This document shows, in pieces, positions 32,458-43,320 of a stretch of 64,000 nucleotides of DNA. The translations under genes and the position numbers were made by a program. How positions within the stretch are numbered: the first letter of the stretch is position 1; each line of letters opens with the position of its first letter. The notes beneath the pieces were generated by a model. It had not been told where the DNA came from. It was given only the letters and a program-made list of their open reading frames with translations, and did not search any database. The stretch covers positions 1-64,000 of the forward strand of contig MU859073.1 of NCBI GenBank assembly GCA_033297205.1. Direction: 5' to 3'. Source of the DNA: Pseudoneurospora amorphoporcata (Eukaryota; Ascomycota; Sordariomycetes; Sordariales; Sordariaceae).

Positions 32458-33717
32458 TCATTCCTGCCCAAATTCCGCAAGTGAACCTCGGTGGGGAAGG
32501 CTAGCCTCCCACGATCCCGGACTCAGCTTCTCGTTCTTCCGCTTTCTCCTCCTCTTGTTGATGCCATCGATAGCCATTAGCACAGGAATTGTCGGCGAAA
32601 AGATGACAACCACGCTCCACCCGAACGCCCGAGACCTTAGAATCTTTCGCCCGACGTCCTTCGCAAACTGCCGTTTCCGCTCGGCCGTAGGCTTCACATG
32701 CTCACCACCGTCGTCGTCATCGTCGTCGTCGTCGTCGTCCAGAGTGCGAAGGCCCAAATCATACGCAGTCCTGTAGTGGGCGCCGGTCCATCGGAACCCC
32801 TGCGACGGCGACGGCCGATGCCAATAAGGGATCCTCAGCCGCTGCTGATCTGCTTTCTCGCCGCTACAATCGCGCACCTCGACCCTCCATCCGTACCTCC
32901 CGCGCATCTCCTCCACCAGCACCTCGCACGCCTTGCTGTCGATCTCCCGGCGGCTCGCCGGCCCGTCGTAGTGGATGTTCACGACGATCTCCCGCAGACG
33001 CTTGAACTCCTCTCTCAACGCCGCGTCCATGCTCCCCAATAAAACCTCCCGGTCGTACGACGGCCGGACGCAGCCCTTCCAAAACGAATGGCCGGGTCCA
33101 GACCAGCTGAGATCGAACTCGATGACCTCAACGTTCGGACACCGGCGCCACAGACTCGGCAGTGCACCACCGGGCAGCACGTTCATGCTGGCCCACAGGG
33201 GCCCGTCCAGATCCATGTATCGCTGCCCCATGACGCCCACGCCCCCCGACTCGGAGTCGAGCGGGAACGGGATGCACAGGTGGCGGAGACAGGTCAAGTT
33301 GCGAGGACCGATGCGGTCGATGAAGCCACGCATCACATAGTTGGACTGGAGCTGGGCGTGGGGGAAGCGGCACAACGAGGGCGGTGCGCGGAACTGATTG
33401 GAAGAGTAGAAGACGGCGCTCGCTTCGTGGTGGATTTGCTTGCTGATGAGAAAGACGGTGAGGAGGCGGGAGGAGAGCGGCCAGCGCTTTCGCTCCGAGA
33501 CGTTGTCAAGGTGTGCCCTCTCGCCCTTCTTTGATTTGTCGCTAGAGGTGGTGTCCTTGTCATGGTGCCAGTCTTCGGCCGTGTGGATGATGAGGGGCTC
33601 CGAAAAGACGAGGAGGGACTCGTAGATTTGGTTACGTATCTCGCCGGGAAGGCAGAAGAAATTGGGGGATTTGTTGTTCTTGTTGGACATGGTGGACATG
33701 GTGGACGTAGAACTCAT
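32458..33717 (-). CDS. Fungal protein with F-box-like LPxEIRNxIY motif
   Basis: Single exon, 419 residues from the ATG at 33717; the frame extends to 33780 without an ATG. Near the N-terminus FFCLPGEIRNQIYESLLVFS is the signature of a very large family of fungal proteins of unknown function with F-box-like N-termini. Then come SRLLTVFLISKQIHHEASAV and a weak LRR-like middle (LTCLRHLCIPF, CPNVEVIEFDLS). A run of ten Asp residues, encoded by a GAC-type microsatellite near 32711-32740, precedes a basic region. A hydrophobic stretch (WSVVVIFSPTIPVLMAI) sits near the C-terminus. The N-terminal MSSTSTMSTMSN is itself a short repeat. Function is unknown. Confidence 0.75.
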   Translation of the reverse strand: MSSTSTMSTMSNKNNKSPNFFCLPGEIRNQIYESLLVFSEPLIIHTAEDWHHDKDTTSSDKSKKGERAHLDNVSERKRWPLSSRLLTVFLISKQIHHEASAVFYSSNQFRAPPSLCRFPHAQLQSNYVMRGFIDRIGPRNLTCLRHLCIPFPLDSESGGVGVMGQRYMDLDGPLWASMNVLPGGALPSLWRRCPNVEVIEFDLSWSGPGHSFWKGCVRPSYDREVLLGSMDAALREEFKRLREIVVNIHYDGPASRREIDSKACEVLVEEMRGRYGWRVEVRDCSGEKADQQRLRIPYWHRPSPSQGFRWTGAHYRTAYDLGLRTLDDDDDDDDDDGGEHVKPTAERKRQFAKDVGRKILRSRAFGWSVVVIFSPTIPVLMAIDGINKRRRKRKNEKLSPGSWEASLPHRGSLAEFGQE

Positions 33718-35299
33718 GGTTGCTTTAGGTTGCCCGAAGTCGGCCAAAACGAACGACGACTGACTTGTGTCGGCAGCCAAGTCCCCTTTTATTCCGATTG
33801 TTCCTTTTCCTTGTATCTATGGCGGTGCCATTGAACGCTGAATGTGGGAATCTGCAATGACCGAAGCAGGCTCGCTGATGCCGAAAAGAGAGACAGAGAG
33901 AGAGAGAGAGAGAGAGTCCCGAGACCAGGGACGGGAAGAATGTGCGTGACCAACAAGGTGTTTGCGGGTGCGAGGAATCGGATGTTTGACAGATGAGTCG
34001 TAAGATGGGGGTGGGAGGGAAGTCGGGGCTGAGGAGACTCGAAAGAGGGGGGGGATCCATTGAGGGTCGTGAGGGGTCCAGCTAGACGGGATTGGCTGGA
34101 TCAGCCCTACCTCGTGGCGATCCAAGGGGGGTCCCTGCATGTGCCAGCGGACGGTTGGTTACTGTGACCAGGGGCCACGGGGCCCCCTCCCAAGGGCCCG
34201 TCTGGCCCAGTGGCCCTCCATGAGGTTATCACCATGTCAACAAAGGCACACCTCACCGGGGGAAGGCTGTCAAAAGGGCATGTCCGAGTCCACAACTGCA
34301 TTGAACACTTGGATAAAAGGGCCCATTACAACAGCTCATCACAGTGAGAATGGCTTCACTTTCTTTTTTATCAAAGCCAACACCAGCCTCCTGCTGGACG
34401 TTACAATGTGATCAAGTGGGTTGTTGTGCGCCAAGTGAGAAGCGGTCCGAGTGGAGGTGGTCCCCGACCCGAGAAAGTTAAGGTATGCCTGCCCCCTGAA
34501 TCCTTGAACACCACGAGTCTGTGGAGCTTCGGGTTCATGATACGAGCGAGTTTTGCCAATATCAAGATCGCCAAGCCATGGCGATGAGCTATTTGACATG
34601 GAACCGAAAGCGAGTTGATAATTCCATCTTTTCGAAGTCTGAAAAGCTTCCCTCGCGATCCTTAGCAATGGCAACACAACAGTCAGGTATGAGGCTCATG
34701 AGGTTGTGTCAAGGCCAAGTACCGCACGTACGCTTGCAGTTGTGATCATCAACGGGAGCAACCGCAAATCACGGCATCTTTCCTAACACAGTATGACAGC
34801 ATGTAGGTTTCCGGAGACCCAACATCAAACCAGCAAAACCAAGACATGGAGTACACCTTCGGCTGGCCGCACCACGAACCCGCATGGGACTGGAGTACCA
34901 TGGTGAAAAAATGGTCGACTGGGGCAATACAAAGGCGACTGGATGGGCAGTGTACCGGTGCTACAGTACCTCTATGGACATAGCACAAACACCGAATACG
35001 CAAAATGACTGGCATAAAAGGACTGCGTTTGCTCTTTCACGGAGTTTGTGTTTCGTGGGGCAAGCCGATCAAAGAAGTTTCATCTGTTCTGGGTGCTTGT
35101 TTCGGAATCGAAGAGGGGGAATATGAAAGCAAACGGTTCACCTTCCGTTCAAGTCCTTTCTGAGCTTGCGGAGGTTCTTGTCCTCTCTCCTCTTGGAAGA
35201 GCCACGCTTTGACTCTCACGAGAGGTTTTCTTTGGCCAGTCAGTCTTTGTCGTTGCTAAACCGCCATCCTTCAACTCCTTGAATGCGATAACAGAAAAG
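33718..35299. other. Divergent intergenic region
   Basis: About 1.6 kb between two divergent genes. It contains a (GA)n tract at about 33886-33916 and a GC-rich stretch with repeated ggggcc/ggccc elements at about 34166-34215. No gene is seen. Confidence 0.5.
33886..33916 (+). repeat. (GA)n tract
   Basis: A near-uninterrupted gagaga run about 170 bp upstream of the minus-strand gene that starts at 33717. Confidence 0.9.
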
Positions 35300-36974
35300 A
35301 TGGCTTCACCTACGGCAGTTAACTGGCTCACAATGCCCTTCACGACCTGGTTCAACACCCCTACGGATGCTCCCCCTCCATATACTCTCGCATACTTCAC
35401 GTGCCCCGACGTCGCGATAGCGGAGCCCACCGCATTCAAAGTAGACACTACCACGGTCATTGCTCTCCCGTACGTTTATTCCATATCGACCTCGACAACG
35501 TATACGTGCAGCTATTTGATCGCGGACGTTCGGGCTGTCTCTACAACGGGCACCGACACCTCAACAGTCCCTCCGACCACGCATTCAGCTACACACTCAA
35601 CTGCAACGCCCACTCGCTCTGCCGCCACTCACGTAGTCACCCACACCAAGACAAATGTCGGGGCTATCGCAGGTGCTGCCATCGGGGCGGCAATCCTAGG
35701 TCTCATCGTCGGAGCTGTCATCTGTTATCTATGTCTCGGCGGCAAGAAGCGAAAGCGCCGTGATTCTCTCAACAATGAAGCCACCGCCATGACCACCTTC
35801 CTCCCTCCAGCTCCGCCGCCAAAAGAGAGACTGTCCTCCAGAGAGAGTGTCAGGAACGATGCGCTGCTGGCGTCCGCTGCTGCTGCTGCTGGTATCGAAG
35901 ACGTCCTGTCTTCCATGGGCATCCACAAAGGCGCCAGCGACGAGGAGATCAAGTCGGAACTGTCTGCCCTCGGCTATCTCCTCCAGGAACACGTCCAGAA
36001 CAACTACCACCTCGACCACTTGGACGGGAGCAGAAATGAGGTCTTCAGAATCAGTCAAGCGCTGTCAGATCCAGCCTTTGGCCTGGACGACCGAAGCCAC
36101 GCCCTGATATTGAAGCTTTCCCAGGACCCGCAAACTCGATTTGCAGCCATTCGTCATTTCCTCGCGCTGAGCATCTTCTCCGCTTTGGATTTGCACCATA
36201 TCCGATCTCACCCGGGCAGTGTCTCGCTCTTGCCACGACAGGTTACTTCTTTCCTTGGGTCGATTCCCTCAGCGGAAATCAAGATGGGAAAGAACAACAT
36301 GACACCTCAGAGTAAGTATCAGCCCTTTCCTCAGCACTTTCCAAAAAAAAAAGGATACCTGCACTACTAACACTCCTCCAGCAGCAACAGCCCTCTCCCT
36401 CTGGCGCCGCTTATCCGCCTACCTCCTCCTTGAAAAACCCAGCTCTTCCCCCATGTGTACCTCCCAAACCTCCCCGACCTCACCAATCTCCCCCATCAAC
36501 GTCACCAACAACATCCTCCCCAACGCCCCCGAAGATCGCCGCTGCTCTTCAACCACCATCACCTCCCCCACCAACCAAAACCAAGGCCCAATCTCAACCC
36601 AATCTCTAACCCCTCCATCCGCTATCACGGCCCAAGTAACCGCCCTCCGCGCCTCTTTGAACAAGTTCCTGGGCATGTTTGTTCACTCGGACCGTCGAGC
36701 GATCTTTGACCAGGAAAGAAACCTGGAGGGCGTCATTCACGAGTGTGTGAGTTTCGGGTACGTGTTGTTTGCGCATGGGTGTGAGTGGCGGTTTATTTTT
36801 GATGCTGCTCCTGTTGAGGAGGAGGAGCATGGAGAGGACGAGGAGGGTGAGGCGGAGATGCAGAAGGGAACGAGGCTTTTGGTACTACCTGGGTTGGAAA
36901 AGCTGGGAGATGGAAAGGGCAAGGTTTATGAGGTGCCCGAGGTTGTGCTTGAAGGGGAGAGTGTGGTTATCTAG
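35300..36974 (+). CDS. Single-pass membrane protein with Ser/Thr-rich stalk, function unknown
   Basis: CDS join(35300..36311,36382..36974), 534 residues, in phase. Residues 1-80 form a small domain with two Cys (FTCPD, TYTCSY) and no obvious N-terminal signal peptide. Residues 81-116 are a Ser/Thr/Pro-rich stalk. Residues 120-147 are a Gly/Ala-rich transmembrane segment (VGAIAGAAIGAAILGLIVGA) followed by KKRKRR, so the long C-terminal part should be cytosolic. That part is helical and Leu-rich (EEIKSELSALGYLLQEHVQN) and ends in an acidic region. The layout resembles fungal cell-wall stress sensors, but no WSC domain is present and no function is assigned. The acceptor region ccagcag allows two acceptors 3 nt apart. 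Confidence 0.75.
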
Positions 36975-37434
36975 CTCTATACTTATCCAGGTATCCAGGG
37001 ACGTCGGAAAAAAGCAGGGTTTGGAGAGTTGATATTGAAGGTTGTCCATGCGTGGTGATGTTGGTGAATGTCAGTGGAAGAACTGCTGTGCGTTCAATCT
37101 TCATTTGTAGACTTCTGGAAGGACTTTGTGAGCGAGGTCATGGCATAATGGTAGCACGCACTTGTTTGGAGTTTGGGAAAACGGAATAGGCAAGGTCAGG
37201 GACATGGAAAGATAAGGTACTTTATAAAGTTATTAAATAATGGATCATATTTCTTCATGTCCTACAAAATTCGATATTGGCCGTCTCAACGATGCCAAGC
37301 GGCGTAAGATATAAACCCGGTTCATTAAATATTCACTGCTGAAAAAAAAAAACAAAAAAAAAAAAAAAACGGTATCATCGCGGTCGTTATCATCTTCCCG
37401 TCCCTTCCATCCTCAACTCCCTCGCCGTCTGGCT
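36975..37434. other. Convergent intergenic space with A-rich tract
   Basis: About 460 bp between convergent genes. It includes an A-rich tract at about 37341-37369, close to the end of the copper-transporter-like gene. No other feature is seen. Confidence 0.5.
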
Positions 37435-37773
37435 TCAACCACAGCAAACAGTAGCGTCCTCCACGCCTTGCTGCCTCGGAACCTCATCCGAAAACTTATC
37501 CATCATGTCCTCCTCCTCATCCCCACCGGGAATCTCAAACTGAACCGTCAACCAATCGCACAAAAACTTGCCAATCAGCGCCCCGATCAAGATGCTGATG
37601 ATCACATAGCCATTGTAGTACATGGCCAACAACATGATCAGATAGCCCAATCCGAACATGACGGCGTGAATCACGGCTCTGATCAACTGCTGTAGCGGAC
37701 TGGCGCGGAATTTCAGGGTGGTCGTTGTCGTTTTCGTCCCCATGTATCCTCTTCTCCTCTCGGTAACTGACAT
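37435..37773 (-). CDS. CTR-type copper transporter-like protein lacking TM1
   Basis: A 112-residue frame. FRASPLQQLIRAVIHAVMFG leads into GYLIMLLAMYYNGYVIIS and ILIGALIGKFLCDW. This is the TM2-TM3 half of a CTR copper permease, with the pore MxxxM (MLLAM) and the helix-packing GxxxG (GALIG) intact. The expected N-terminal Met-rich copper-binding region and TM1 are not found in any minus-strand frame up to 38.3 kb, and no splice arrangement I could see supplies them. The frame stays open upstream through an Asn-repeat microsatellite but has no other ATG. Either the start or an exon is missed, or this is a naturally shortened CTR. The C-terminus is acidic (GGDEEEDMMDKF) and ends in CCG. Confidence 0.7.
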   Translation of the reverse strand: MSVTERRRGYMGTKTTTTTLKFRASPLQQLIRAVIHAVMFGLGYLIMLLAMYYNGYVIISILIGALIGKFLCDWLTVQFEIPGGDEEEDMMDKFSDEVPRQQGVEDATVCCG

Positions 37774-37795
37774 CGTAGCCCCTTTGCCGTCGCAA

Positions 37796-37815
37796 CTAGT
37801 TGAAGAAGCCTGCCG

Positions 37816-37873
<58 letters not shown>

Positions 37874-37897
37874 GTTTGGTAGTGGGCCGCCGGGCAT
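37796..37897 (-). other. Possible upstream ORF (33 residues, Thr-repeat)
   Basis: An ATG at 37897 opens MPGGPLPN followed by a long Thr run and ends GFFN at a TAG (37796-37798), 22 nt before the CTR-like ATG. If transcribed, it is a uORF or evidence that the annotated start is wrong. Confidence 0.3.
37815..37871 (+). repeat. (GTT)19 microsatellite
   Basis: Nineteen uninterrupted gtt units. On the minus strand these are AAC/ACA/CAA codons upstream of the CTR-like gene. Confidence 0.97.
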
Positions 37898-38390
37898 GAT
37901 TGGTGAGCTGAGGAGTGTTGTCGCCGAGTGCAACTCCGGATCGAAGGTCTGAAAGGGCGAGGACCGTTTCGATGTGCGACTCGTTTGCGACGATCGGTTG
38001 GAGTGGTAAAGCTAGCTTTCCCCGCAGTTATTGATGAGATACCCCTTTATGTTTAGTTATAATGTCAAACCATGAACAAACAACAAAGGCCCGGAACCAT
38101 GTACGCGTCAATCCCATTCTCATGAAAGAACGGGGAGAAGGACAACCAACTGCTTATCGAAATCCAAGTTCAGTATTTACGGGGTCTATCCAAGCACCTT
38201 TCCTCTCCATGCCATCCAGACGCTTTGTACCAAAAGCTAACATGCTCGCTTGCTAAAATGCTAAGAAGCCTCCCCTTCACAAATCACCCAAAACCCGCTG
38301 TTCATCATGGAGGCTGGAACCTGGAAAAAGGTTAGTATCACACCCCATCACAGCATGAAATCGCCAGTCGACCCTCGATACGCGGGCCTC

Positions 38391-40190
38391 TCAAGGCTTC
38401 GTACTTCCATGCCCATGTCCACCATGGCCGCTCTTCTCCTTCTTAAAGTCCTGGAGCCAGGCTTGAACAAAGTTCTTGATGGCCCTCTGCGCCTCCTCGA
38501 CCGGCTTAGGGGGAAAGTTGGGGGCCGTCTCGTTTGGGAACACGCCGTTCTCGTCCCAGTGGTGCACGCCGTCCTTGATCAGGATAAAGGGCTCGCTGAT
38601 GGTGCTCTTGCGGTCCTTGAGGCCGATGGCGTGCGGGGTGGCGGCGCGCCAGGGGTCCTTCTCGCCGTCGATGATGGCCAGACGCGGGTAGCTGATGCCG
38701 AAGCCGCCGTACTTGTTGATCGACTCAACGTCCGAAGGCTTGTAGATGTTGAAAGCCTCACGACAGGCGATGGAGGTGTAGTTGAGGTCGATGGCGCGGG
38801 AGATCAGCGGGAGCTGGTTGGGGGGAACACAGGAGCCGGTTTGGAGATAGCCCCATCTGTGAAGGACGATGTTAGTTGAATTCGAGCAAAACGATGAAGG
38901 CTTATTTGACTTACTGATCGCAAACCTGGTACATCCACAGGCGCCAAGTCTGCTTAAGATCGTCCTTCTTGTAGAATTCGGTATCGTAGGAAGTAAAGCA
39001 GGTATTCTGGTCCTCGTCGCAGGACTGAACTTGGGTGACGTTGACATAGCCAATGTAGTTCAAAAATTGGTTGGTGAGCGTCTTGACCTCCTTGCCATAT
39101 CCGCCAACACTCAAGAGCTCCTGGACGTCCTTCTTAAGGCGAGCAGTCTCGGGGTACAGTAGCGCATTGGAGCTAACATTGTTGCAGTACTCGCCGAATG
39201 AGGTGTCGTTCAACGCGGGATCCCAGTTGGTGGATTGCAATCCCGCGATACCGTAGCTGATGGTGTTGGCAAAGTCATCGGTGTGAGTGAGGTTGCCGAG
39301 ACCAAAGGTCTCCTTGAGCTTCTGCACGTATTTGGCGTTGGCCTTGTTGAGGATGATGTTATCGACAACGTGGGTCAGCTTTTGGGTAGCAGTCACGCAG
39401 TCCTTGGGGGCGTAGATCCGGGCGGCCTCGTAGTATTGCCAGTAGTCATAGATGGCCTCGGTGACACCGGACGAGGAGATGGCTCCCCAGTACACATCGG
39501 GGTACAGCTTGCGCAGGAAGGCGACAAAAGCACCAGCATAGGAGCCTCCGTAGGCAATGTAAGGAGTGTTGGGCGCAGTCAGATCCAGGTGCTCAAGACC
39601 GGCAAACTTGACGTTCTTGGCAAAGTAGACGGTATCGGCCAGCGCTTGGTCGGTGGTGAGGAAGCGCAGGTTCTTTGTGCTGAAGTCGGAAGTAGGCAGA
39701 CTCTTTCCATAGTAGCGATGCTCAAGGATGACACCGACACCGCCAGTCGCCTTGGCGAGCTGGTACACAATGCCCTTTTGGAGGAACTGAAGACGACCAA
39801 CACCGCTCGTCTCACCACCAGCCAGGACAATGACGGGACCTCCTTTCTTGTAGTAGGTCGCGTCGAACCAATAGCGCAGGTCGAAGGTGTCATTGGTATG
39901 CGGCTCGTACTTGGTGTCATTGTGGAAGTGGTCAACGGGCACCTTGATGGTCCGAGCTGGGTAAAGCAGCGTGGGGTCGGTGCTCGCCTGGATGGTGAAA
40001 TCACCCTCGGGTTCCAGCGCAAGATCGCTCTCGGACTGAAATGCTTGGTAAGTTTCGAATGGTCAACAAAGCGATAGGGGGGTTGAGCACGTACCGACAA
40101 GCGAAGGTTCCTGACCGATTGGGGCGCAAAAGCAGAGGCTAGCTGCGCAACGCAGGCCGTAGCGGCCAGCAGACGTCCAAGTCCCATCAT
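38391..40190 (-). CDS. Secreted serine peptidase, family S28 (prolyl carboxypeptidase/DPP2-like)
   Basis: CDS complement(join(38391..38856,38915..40035,40095..40190)), 560 residues; both introns are GT-AG and in phase. The N-terminus is a signal peptide (GRLLAATACVAQLASAFA). VPVDHFHND opens the S28 fold. YGGSYAGAF holds the nucleophile Ser (about residue 197), DGEKDPWR the acid and VHHWDEN the His, so the triad is complete. Family members cleave after proline, and fungal ones are secreted for protein degradation in acid conditions. The C-terminus is Gly/His-rich (KSGHGGHGHGS), which could bind metal. The start codon pair MM makes either ATG possible. Confidence 0.93.
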
Positions 40191-42054
40191 CTTGAAATAT
40201 CCAAAACGACGACGACGAGTGCGGACGAAAGACTGAAAAGGTGCAACTTACCTGGAATAAATAGAGGGAAATTATGATGGTCACTGAAAAACAACACCTA
40301 AAGCGAGGCGATCAGCAAAGGTCCAGGGAATGGTACACCTTCCTCTTTGGGCTCCAGATTGAAGAAGTTGAACCTGGACCAATATCGGACGGCGGGCGCG
40401 TATCGTGCGTGGAGGTCCGTACCTGTCATCTAGCTACAAAGCCGTGTAATGACCGTGAGCACGACCGCGATGCCGAGCGAATGACGAGTTACAAAAACGC
40501 GGTAAGCTGCGCGGTAAGCCGGGTTGACGGTGATGGTGGATTGCTGTGGATGGCGATGTGTTTGCCTCCCGAAGGCTCCCAAGGAATGGATGGATGAGGC
40601 AGGACGAAACTCTCCTTCAGGAAGGTGGTAGTGCTGTGCTCCGGAGATGTGAAAGATGGTGGAGCGGTGTCGCCATTGACCCCGGGGCTTGACTGGAGAT
40701 CCAGAGTGCCGATCCGAAGCGGGGAACTTCCCGACAGGGTCTAGTGACTTGATCCTGCCGGCCGCCGACTTGGCCTATCGATGTGAACCGGAGGACACCT
40801 CGCTGCCATGTCGTCGGTGATGAAGACGAGAATGACGTGAGACTATTGCGGTTGTGGAACATTGGCGTTATGCAAACGGTTCATTGAGCACGGGTGGTTC
40901 TGTGTACGCGGCATCCAGGAACTTGAACACCAAATATCATGGGAAGAGGATTGGATGGTAAACACGGAAGCAATGTTGGGGTGGATTGAGACTCAGTTTT
41001 AATTTCAACCCGCCATCATGTCCCACGGAAAGAACAACTCCCGTGTCGGCCAACAACACGGCCCCGAGCCCCGGCTCCGGCTTCCAGGTTGGTGCGACTC
41101 CACTACACTACAGCTCGAGTTCCGGCAGGCCCAGCTCCACCAACTGACGTACATCTGTTGACATCCTCTTCCCCTACATGGAAGCGACGACCAGAGTTGC
41201 GGGTTCTTCAAAGTTAAATTGAAACTCTGGCTTTTCCTCCGACGAGCCAGCACCGGGGCCGGGTACCAGCTGGCTCTCCTATCCACGGGCTGTAGGACGC
41301 CGAGTACCTTAATCACCAGGTATCGCACGCGCGAATCGGCGGCATAAATCATTCATTCATCTCGTCAATGATACAGTTAATACATTAAAAATACATCGCC
41401 ATCATCCGATAAATCCAGACTTCCCGCCACGTGCTTTGACGGCGGCGCGATCCGAGACGTACCTTAAATCCACCGTCAATGGCCAGTCGGTCATCCTGAT
41501 ATGACAGCATTGAAGGAATTATTCCTCCTTCCAACCATGCCCCTGGGATTCCCATACCCGACTGTCCGTTTCCTGGCAACGACTAGCAAATACATCGAAC
41601 CGTCCGAGCCCAACCATGTCTGATAAAAGACAAACATGCGTTAGCCATCTCGTCGACTCATCATGCCCGTTGCGAGGCCGATAAAGGAGAAGGCGCAGAA
41701 GATTATCGGTCGAGTTGCCAGTCGTCGTTGACCAAGGTATCCCGCTCGACGTATTCCTCGAGGCCGGTTCGATCCGTTCTAATGATGTTCGTTGTGACTC
41801 GTCCTAAACAATGGGTACAGTCTTGCCGCAAAAAAAAAAGCGATCGGGTCGAATACTCGGCGGTTTTAGGTCACTTTTGCTGGTGACCAAGCTTCCAGGT
41901 TTGCAAACCATCTCCCATTCGCCAAAAAGCCACCAGAAGCAGCGGCCTAACATCGACGAGGCCCCGTTCTTCTTTCCATGTGTTGTGGCCGAACAACATT
42001 CTCAGGCATTCGACAAAGGCTGCCCCAGAGGTCGGTCGGTGTTCCGGCAACACA
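40191..42054. other. Intergenic DNA upstream of the S28 peptidase
   Basis: About 1.9 kb between two minus-strand genes. It holds the S28 promoter and the 3' UTR of the DUF6601-like gene. A short A10 run lies at 41820. No coding frame with recognisable motifs is seen. Confidence 0.5.
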
Positions 42055-43320
42055 CTACCAAATAACGCCATGTGTCTTTTTGCCAGCCTTCTCGTCACCC
42101 TTCCTCTTCTTACGGCGTGTCCTGATGCCACTACAGAGATCCACCACGGCCATAATACAAACGCCACTGACAGCCAGGACAATAACCACGGCAATCAATA
42201 TCGTCACGACAATAGGGAACCACACCGATGCGGCCTTCCACTTGGGCCATGAATGGTCTTCGGGAAGATTCAAGTCGAGCGCTTGCAAACTGACCTGCAT
42301 CGAGTTGAGCACGACGGAGCAGATTGCGAAGATTGTGAGCAAGGGCCCCAGGCTGTGGGTGAGGAAGGAGCCCCATTGGGGGTAGATGTGGAAAAAGGCC
42401 AGCTTCCTCTTGAAAAATGCTGCAGCCATGTTGAGTCGACTAAGGCGTAGTTCGCCATAGTGGTACCGCTTGGGGACTTGAACGTCGCGGACCTTGGCGA
42501 AGGGCTCGATGAAGTCGCACCACTCCTCGTATGTGGGAAACTGTCCGTTCGAGTTCTTGGGGATCAACTTCTTCTCACAGGCCAATGCAAAGTCGACCTC
42601 ATACTGAATCAAAAAGTAGTAGCTCCTCATGAAGCCGAGGCAAGCTCGATAGACATCCACGTGGACGTTGGCGATGTACCTCCAGAAGGCGGCGCAGTAG
42701 AAGTAGGCCGGGACCGGCTTGACGTAGATCCGCTCATAGTACCAGACCAGGTGAAGACAGGGATGCTCGTCGATCTTGACCTCTCGGTCGTGTGCGTACT
42801 GATGATGGAGAGACATGATGTGAAGGAAGGATGGAGTTTGGACCTGAGAGTCTTGGTAAGTATAGGACAACGGCGCTTCTAGAGCTCGCCAAGGGAAACT
42901 TACAAAGACATACTTCATCCACTTGAACATACCATCCAGCTTCGTGGTCAGATGATTCTCCTTCAAGTAGTCCGATAAAGTGTCCCAATGACTTCCGGGA
43001 TTTTGCTCGTCGAGCCGAATGCGGGGCTGACCTGGAAGGTGGCACTTGAAAGTGGTGGTGTTGTCTTCACTTTTTATCCCCACTGGCACCAACACCATCG
43101 ATGTCGTGTTTGTGGTATCGCTTTGTCGAGTCCCGATTCTGGCTACGTTTCCTGTCATGTCTTTGATGTTTTCACACGGGAAAATCTGGGGGATCTCGGG
43201 GTTCAGATCGCAATCTGAAGGTTGAGACTCGGCCTTCTCGATATCAACGGTCTGAGGGATCGAATGTGGGGTTGGCGTCGTCGTCGTCGACCTCAGGTCG
43301 GACTCAACTGCAGCTCCCAT
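42055..43320 (-). CDS. DUF6601-like fungal membrane protein
   Basis: CDS complement(join(42055..42843,42904..43320)), 401 residues. The 60-nt intron (42844-42903) could be read through, but its donor is a perfect GTAAGT, and removing it joins MKYVF directly to VQTPSFLHIMSLHHQ, the expected context. EHPCLHLVWYYERIYVKPVP, then FYCAAFWRYI, is the core signature of the fungal DUF6601 family as I remember it. Two transmembrane helices lie near the C-terminus (about residues 305-328 and 352-378), followed by a basic tail (RTRRKKRKGDEK). The N-terminal 90 residues are Thr/Pro-rich. The frame extends to 43401, but the ATG at 43320 precedes a more typical N-terminus. The molecular function is not known. 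Confidence 0.82.
   Translation of the reverse strand: MGAAVESDLRSTTTTPTPHSIPQTVDIEKAESQPSDCDLNPEIPQIFPCENIKDMTGNVARIGTRQSDTTNTTSMVLVPVGIKSEDNTTTFKCHLPGQPRIRLDEQNPGSHWDTLSDYLKENHLTTKLDGMFKWMKYVFVSFPWRALEAPLSYTYQDSQVQTPSFLHIMSLHHQYAHDREVKIDEHPCLHLVWYYERIYVKPVPAYFYCAAFWRYIANVHVDVYRACLGFMRSYYFLIQYEVDFALACEKKLIPKNSNGQFPTYEEWCDFIEPFAKVRDVQVPKRYHYGELRLSRLNMAAAFFKRKLAFFHIYPQWGSFLTHSLGPLLTIFAICSVVLNSMQVSLQALDLNLPEDHSWPKWKAASVWFPIVVTILIAVVIVLAVSGVCIMAVVDLCSGIRTRRKKRKGDEKAGKKTHGVIW

Larger units (their letters stand above)
37774..38390. other. Upstream region of the CTR-like gene
   Basis: About 600 bp with the GTT microsatellite and a small upstream ORF on the minus strand. The rest, to 38390, is non-coding and also holds the 3' UTR of the S28 peptidase gene. 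Confidence 0.5.

Noticed and set aside
37137..37210. tggcataatggtagcacgc resembling a tRNA A box
   Set aside because: No B box (GGTTCGANNCC-like) follows within 30-60 nt and no cloverleaf can be drawn.
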